Positions 5,134-7,977 of a stretch of DNA of 7,977 nucleotides are shown here, piece by piece. Position 1 is the stretch's first letter. Every line of letters starts with the position of its first letter. The notes below the pieces were generated by a model. The model saw only the letters and a program-made list of their open reading frames with translations. It was not told where the DNA came from and did not search any database. Position numbers and translations under genes: made by a program. Where the stretch lies: NCBI GenBank assembly GCA_002705485.1, contig PAGT01000049.1, forward strand, positions 1 through 7,977. Reading direction: 5' to 3'. This DNA comes from Flavobacteriales bacterium (GTDB lineage Bacteria; Bacteroidota; Bacteroidia; Flavobacteriales; Flavobacteriaceae).

Positions 5134-7536
5134 ATGCGTAAATATTTAAAAAATATATATCCCCATTTTTTATGTTTTGCTTTTTTAGCAGGTTTATCAT
5201 TAACTTACTTTTATCCTGTATTAAATAACAAATCAATTGATCAGTCTGATATTTCTCAGTTCAGGGGAATGGCAAAAAAAGTTATTGATCACAGAAAAAC
5301 ATATAATGAAGAACCTTATTGGTTGGATAATGCTTTTTTAGGCATGCCGTCATACCAAGTAAGCGTGAAATACCCATTTGATTTTTTGGGATATATTGAT
5401 CAAACAATTAGATTTCTTCCAAGACCAGCTGACTATTTATTCCTTTACATGTTTTCTTTCTATATCTTAATCATTTTTCTAAATTATAATTGGCGGTATG
5501 CGCTATTTGGATCTATAGCTTTTGGTTTTTCAACATACATGATCATTATTTTAGGGGTTGGACACAATACAAAGGCTTTAGCTCTAGGTTATCTTCCCTT
5601 AGTTGTATTAGGAACCATGTTAATTTTTAACAAGAAATATCTTAAAGGCTTTCTAATAAAATCACTTGCACTAGGACTTCAAATTCATGCAAATCATTAC
5701 CAAATGACCTATTATACACTTATTTTAATTGGTATAATGTTTCTGGTTTATCTTTATGAGTATAATAAGAAAAATGATCTAAAGGAATTTGTTAATATAT
5801 TTTTGGTCTTATTTTCTAGTTTTGTTCTCGCATTATTATTGAATGCAACTCCATTGTTAGCGACTAGAGAATATTCGGAGTTCAGTACTAGAAGTAAAAG
5901 CGAAATCACCATAAATCCTGATGGATCAGACAAGGAGAAATCATCAGGCCTTTCAAAAGAATACATAACTGAGTACAGTTATGGAATTTTAGAAAGTTTT
6001 AATCTATTGATACCAAGATTTATGGGAGGATCAAGTTCGAATCTTGTTAGAGAAGACTCGAAATTAATGGACTTCATTAAGTCATTGGATCCAAATCAAG
6101 CTCAACAAGTTTATCAATATTCAAGAACCTATTGGGGAAATCAACCAATAGTAGCTGCCCCAGCGTACGTAGGTGCCTCTATTTTATTCATTTTTTTTCT
6201 TTCAATTTTTCTCGTTAAAAATGTAAATATGCGCTGGATTTCAATTTCAATTATGGTTTCTTTAATTCTTTCCTGGGGAAAAAATTTTGATTTCTTAACT
6301 TCTGCTATGATTGATTTTTTTCCGTTTTATGATAAATTTAGAGCTGTATCCTCTATTCAAGTTCTTTTGGAATTTTGTATTCCTCTGTTAGCTGTCATTG
6401 GAATTAGCATGTTTTTTTCTAATAAAGTTCAATTTAAATTAAAAAAGAAATCTCTTTTAAAAACTTCATTAATATTTATTCCTTTATTAATCATCTATTT
6501 TTTTGGTGACTTAATGTTTAGTTTTAAAGGACAGTATGAAATTTTTTCTGGCTATCCTGAAATTTTAAATTTGTTAATAGAGGAGAGAAAATATCTTCTT
6601 AAATCAGATACCTTGAGATCAATGTTAATAATTTTAGCTCTTTCATCCGTATTGTTTATTTATTTAAAAAATATAATCAATAAAAATATTGCTATTTATA
6701 TAATTTTTGGACTTGTGATTATTGATTTATGGGGAGTAGATAGAAGACATGTGAACTCAGAACAATTTATATCAAAAACCAAAGTAAATTCTCCCTTTTC
6801 TCAAACGAATGCTGACAGGCTTATTTTACAAGACGATTCAGACTTTAGAGTTTATGAACCTCAAGGTGGATTTTCAAATGCAAGGACCTCTTTTTTTCAT
6901 AACTCTATTTCAGGCTATCATGCGGCTAAACCAAAAAAAATTCAAGATATATATGAATTTTACATTTCAAAAAACAATATGCCTATCATGAGCATGCTCA
7001 ATGTGAAATATTTTATAAGAAATGACCCTAATAATCCCGCTGGAGTTACTAGAAATCCAAATAATTTAGGAAATGCATGGTTTGTTAATGAAATTAAAAA
7101 CGTTGAAAATTCAAATCAAGAACTTTTAGATTTGGATAAAGTAAATCTAAAAAATACAGCCATAACACAACAATTACCTAATAAAAGATATCCAATTGAT
7201 AACTCCAGTTCTATTAATTTAGTAAAAAGAAAATCCAATCATCTAGTTTATAAAGTAAAGTCTAATTATGAACAATTTGTTGTATTCTCTGAGGCTTTTT
7301 ATAAAAATGGATGGAAGTCTACAATCAACTCAAAAATAATAGACCATTACAGAGTTAATTATCTTTTAAGAGGAATGGAAGTTCCCAAAGGTGAGTATGA
7401 AATCCATTTTAAATTTGAGCCTCAAGTGATTAACCAGGGATCCATTATTAGGATACTTGCCTATATTATTTTTATAATTGTTTTGGTATATTATTTAAAA
7501 AAAATAATCTATGTACAAAAAAACTCCAAAACGTAG
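5134..7536 (+). CDS. YfhO-family polytopic membrane protein
   Basis: The protein has 800 residues from the ATG at 5134. The frame runs back to a TTG at 5116, but that would overlap the previous gene; the ATG sits one base after its stop and 9 bases after GAGGAAG. There are about 13-14 membrane helices: one at 12-29, then roughly 103-236, 344-427, 443-459, 495-533 and a last one at 770-787. YfhO hallmarks are clear: SDISQFRGM at 38-46 in the first large loop, FLGMPSYQ at 68-75, GHNTKALALGY at 143-153, WGNQP at 334-338, FYDKFRAVSS at 398-407, ISGYHAAKPKKIQDIYEF at 592-609, LNVKYFI at 621-627, and the C-terminal GW...VNYLLRGMEVPKGEYEIHF module at 726-759. The B. subtilis relative is implicated in lipoteichoic acid glycosylation, and the fold resembles GT-C glycosyltransferases. 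A role in moving sugar from a lipid carrier to an envelope glycan is inferred; the substrate is unknown. Its end overlaps the methyltransferase start by 26 bases. Confidence 0.94.
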   Translation: MRKYLKNIYPHFLCFAFLAGLSLTYFYPVLNNKSIDQSDISQFRGMAKKVIDHRKTYNEEPYWLDNAFLGMPSYQVSVKYPFDFLGYIDQTIRFLPRPADYLFLYMFSFYILIIFLNYNWRYALFGSIAFGFSTYMIIILGVGHNTKALALGYLPLVVLGTMLIFNKKYLKGFLIKSLALGLQIHANHYQMTYYTLILIGIMFLVYLYEYNKKNDLKEFVNIFLVLFSSFVLALLLNATPLLATREYSEFSTRSKSEITINPDGSDKEKSSGLSKEYITEYSYGILESFNLLIPRFMGGSSSNLVREDSKLMDFIKSLDPNQAQQVYQYSRTYWGNQPIVAAPAYVGASILFIFFLSIFLVKNVNMRWISISIMVSLILSWGKNFDFLTSAMIDFFPFYDKFRAVSSIQVLLEFCIPLLAVIGISMFFSNKVQFKLKKKSLLKTSLIFIPLLIIYFFGDLMFSFKGQYEIFSGYPEILNLLIEERKYLLKSDTLRSMLIILALSSVLFIYLKNIINKNIAIYIIFGLVIIDLWGVDRRHVNSEQFISKTKVNSPFSQTNADRLILQDDSDFRVYEPQGGFSNARTSFFHNSISGYHAAKPKKIQDIYEFYISKNNMPIMSMLNVKYFIRNDPNNPAGVTRNPNNLGNAWFVNEIKNVENSNQELLDLDKVNLKNTAITQQLPNKRYPIDNSSSINLVKRKSNHLVYKVKSNYEQFVVFSEAFYKNGWKSTINSKIIDHYRVNYLLRGMEVPKGEYEIHFKFEPQVINQGSIIRILAYIIFIIVLVYYLKKIIYVQKNSKT

Positions 7537-7977
7537 ATACGACAACACTTTAAAGATGTTGAAAACTCTTGTCAATCCGGGAGCTACAATATTCGATTTA
7601 GGAGTTCAAAACCCCTTTTCTGCTATAATGCTGGACAATGGGTTTAATGTCATAAATTCTAAAGGAGAAGATCTTGACATTAACTATAAAATAAACATCC
7701 CAAAAGAAGTTGATATGGTGACGGGTTTTGAAATTATTGAACATTTGGTGAGTCCATATCCACTTTTAAAAAATATCCAATGTAATAGGATTTTTTTGAC
7801 CGTTCCATTAAGACTTTGGTTTTCAAGCGCCTACCGAAGTAAAACTGATGTTTTTGATCGACACTATCATGAATTTGAATCATGGCAGTTTGACTGGTTA
7901 TTAGAAAAATCTGGATGGAAAGTAATTAAAAAAGAATTTTGGAAAAATCCATCTTATAAAATTGGATTTAGACCATT
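7511..7977 (+). CDS. Class I SAM-dependent methyltransferase-like protein, 3' end outside the window
   Basis: The ATG at 7511 lies inside the end of the YfhO gene (different frame, 26-base overlap); the frame is open for 155 codons to the window edge. Recognisable parts are strand 1 with its acidic residue (IFDLGVQNPFS, 27-37), the FEIIEHL motif at 73-79 common in the Methyltransf_11/23 families, strand LTVP at 96-99, and a C-terminal DRHYHEFESWQFDWLLEKSG segment at 116-135, which recalls flavobacterial methyltransferases near glycan genes. The SAM loop is atypical: DLGVQNP replaces DxGxGxG. A later ATG at 7556 would remove part of the N-terminal helix, so 7511 is preferred. The cluster position suggests methylation of a sugar or lipid in the same envelope pathway (inference). 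An AT-only inverted repeat lies just before the start. I estimate that about three quarters of the protein is visible. Confidence 0.78.
   Translation, partial: MYKKTPKRRYDNTLKMLKTLVNPGATIFDLGVQNPFSAIMLDNGFNVINSKGEDLDINYKINIPKEVDMVTGFEIIEHLVSPYPLLKNIQCNRIFLTVPLRLWFSSAYRSKTDVFDRHYHEFESWQFDWLLEKSGWKVIKKEFWKNPSYKIGFRP

Noticed and set aside
5754..5966. Minus-strand frame inside the YfhO gene
   Set aside because: It is antisense to a well-supported coding region and has no recognisable domain or start context.
6809..6991. Second plus-strand frame inside the YfhO gene
   Set aside because: It is out of frame within the conserved YfhO soluble domain, and its translation has no family features.
1..7977. 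CRISPR array, insertion sequence, tRNA or rRNA gene
   Set aside because: I saw no spaced direct repeats, transposase motifs or cloverleaf-like sequence; nearly all of the window is explained by intact protein genes.

Overview
The window is strongly AT-rich and reads as ordinary chromosome from a member of Bacteroidota, most likely a flavobacterium. The evidence is the set of gene families (a DUF4834-like small protein next to a YfhO-family membrane protein, a flavobacterial-type methyltransferase, FAS1 and CAP secreted proteins), signal peptides ending in SQ/GQ/AQ, starts that mostly lack a clear Shine-Dalgarno, and a TAnnTTTG-type promoter element. The taxonomic call is an inference from protein style, not from a marker gene.

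Left part (1-1030, minus strand): two secreted proteins in tandem. The first, cut by the window edge, is a single-domain fasciclin (FAS1) protein. Upstream of it is a CAP-superfamily protein that closely resembles plant PR-1 but has no cysteines. A 21-bp imperfect palindrome lies just in front of the fasciclin start.

Middle part (1236-4812, minus strand): a three-gene run in which each junction is a 4-base ATGA overlap. It begins with a predicted outer-membrane beta-barrel protein carrying a very lysine-rich C-terminal tail, continues with a GNAT-type acyltransferase of about 375 residues, and ends with mnmE, the tRNA wobble-uridine modification GTPase. The three are probably co-transcribed and translationally coupled, although their functions have no obvious link.

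Right part (4908-7977, plus strand): divergently transcribed from the barrel gene across a 95-bp intergenic region with a good flavobacterial promoter candidate. It holds a small one-helix DUF4834-like protein, a large polytopic YfhO-family protein and a methyltransferase cut by the window edge. The genes are packed tightly (1-base gap, then a 26-base overlap). The YfhO family is thought to act in envelope glycosylation, so this is probably the start of a cell-surface glycan or lipid modification cluster.

I found no RNA gene, mobile element, CRISPR array or convincing intrinsic terminator, and no gene-free stretch longer than about 205 bases. I saw no clearly undescribed system. The items most worth a second look are the lysine-rich barrel tail, the methyltransferase with an altered SAM-binding loop, the ATGA-coupled operon and the palindrome before the fasciclin gene.
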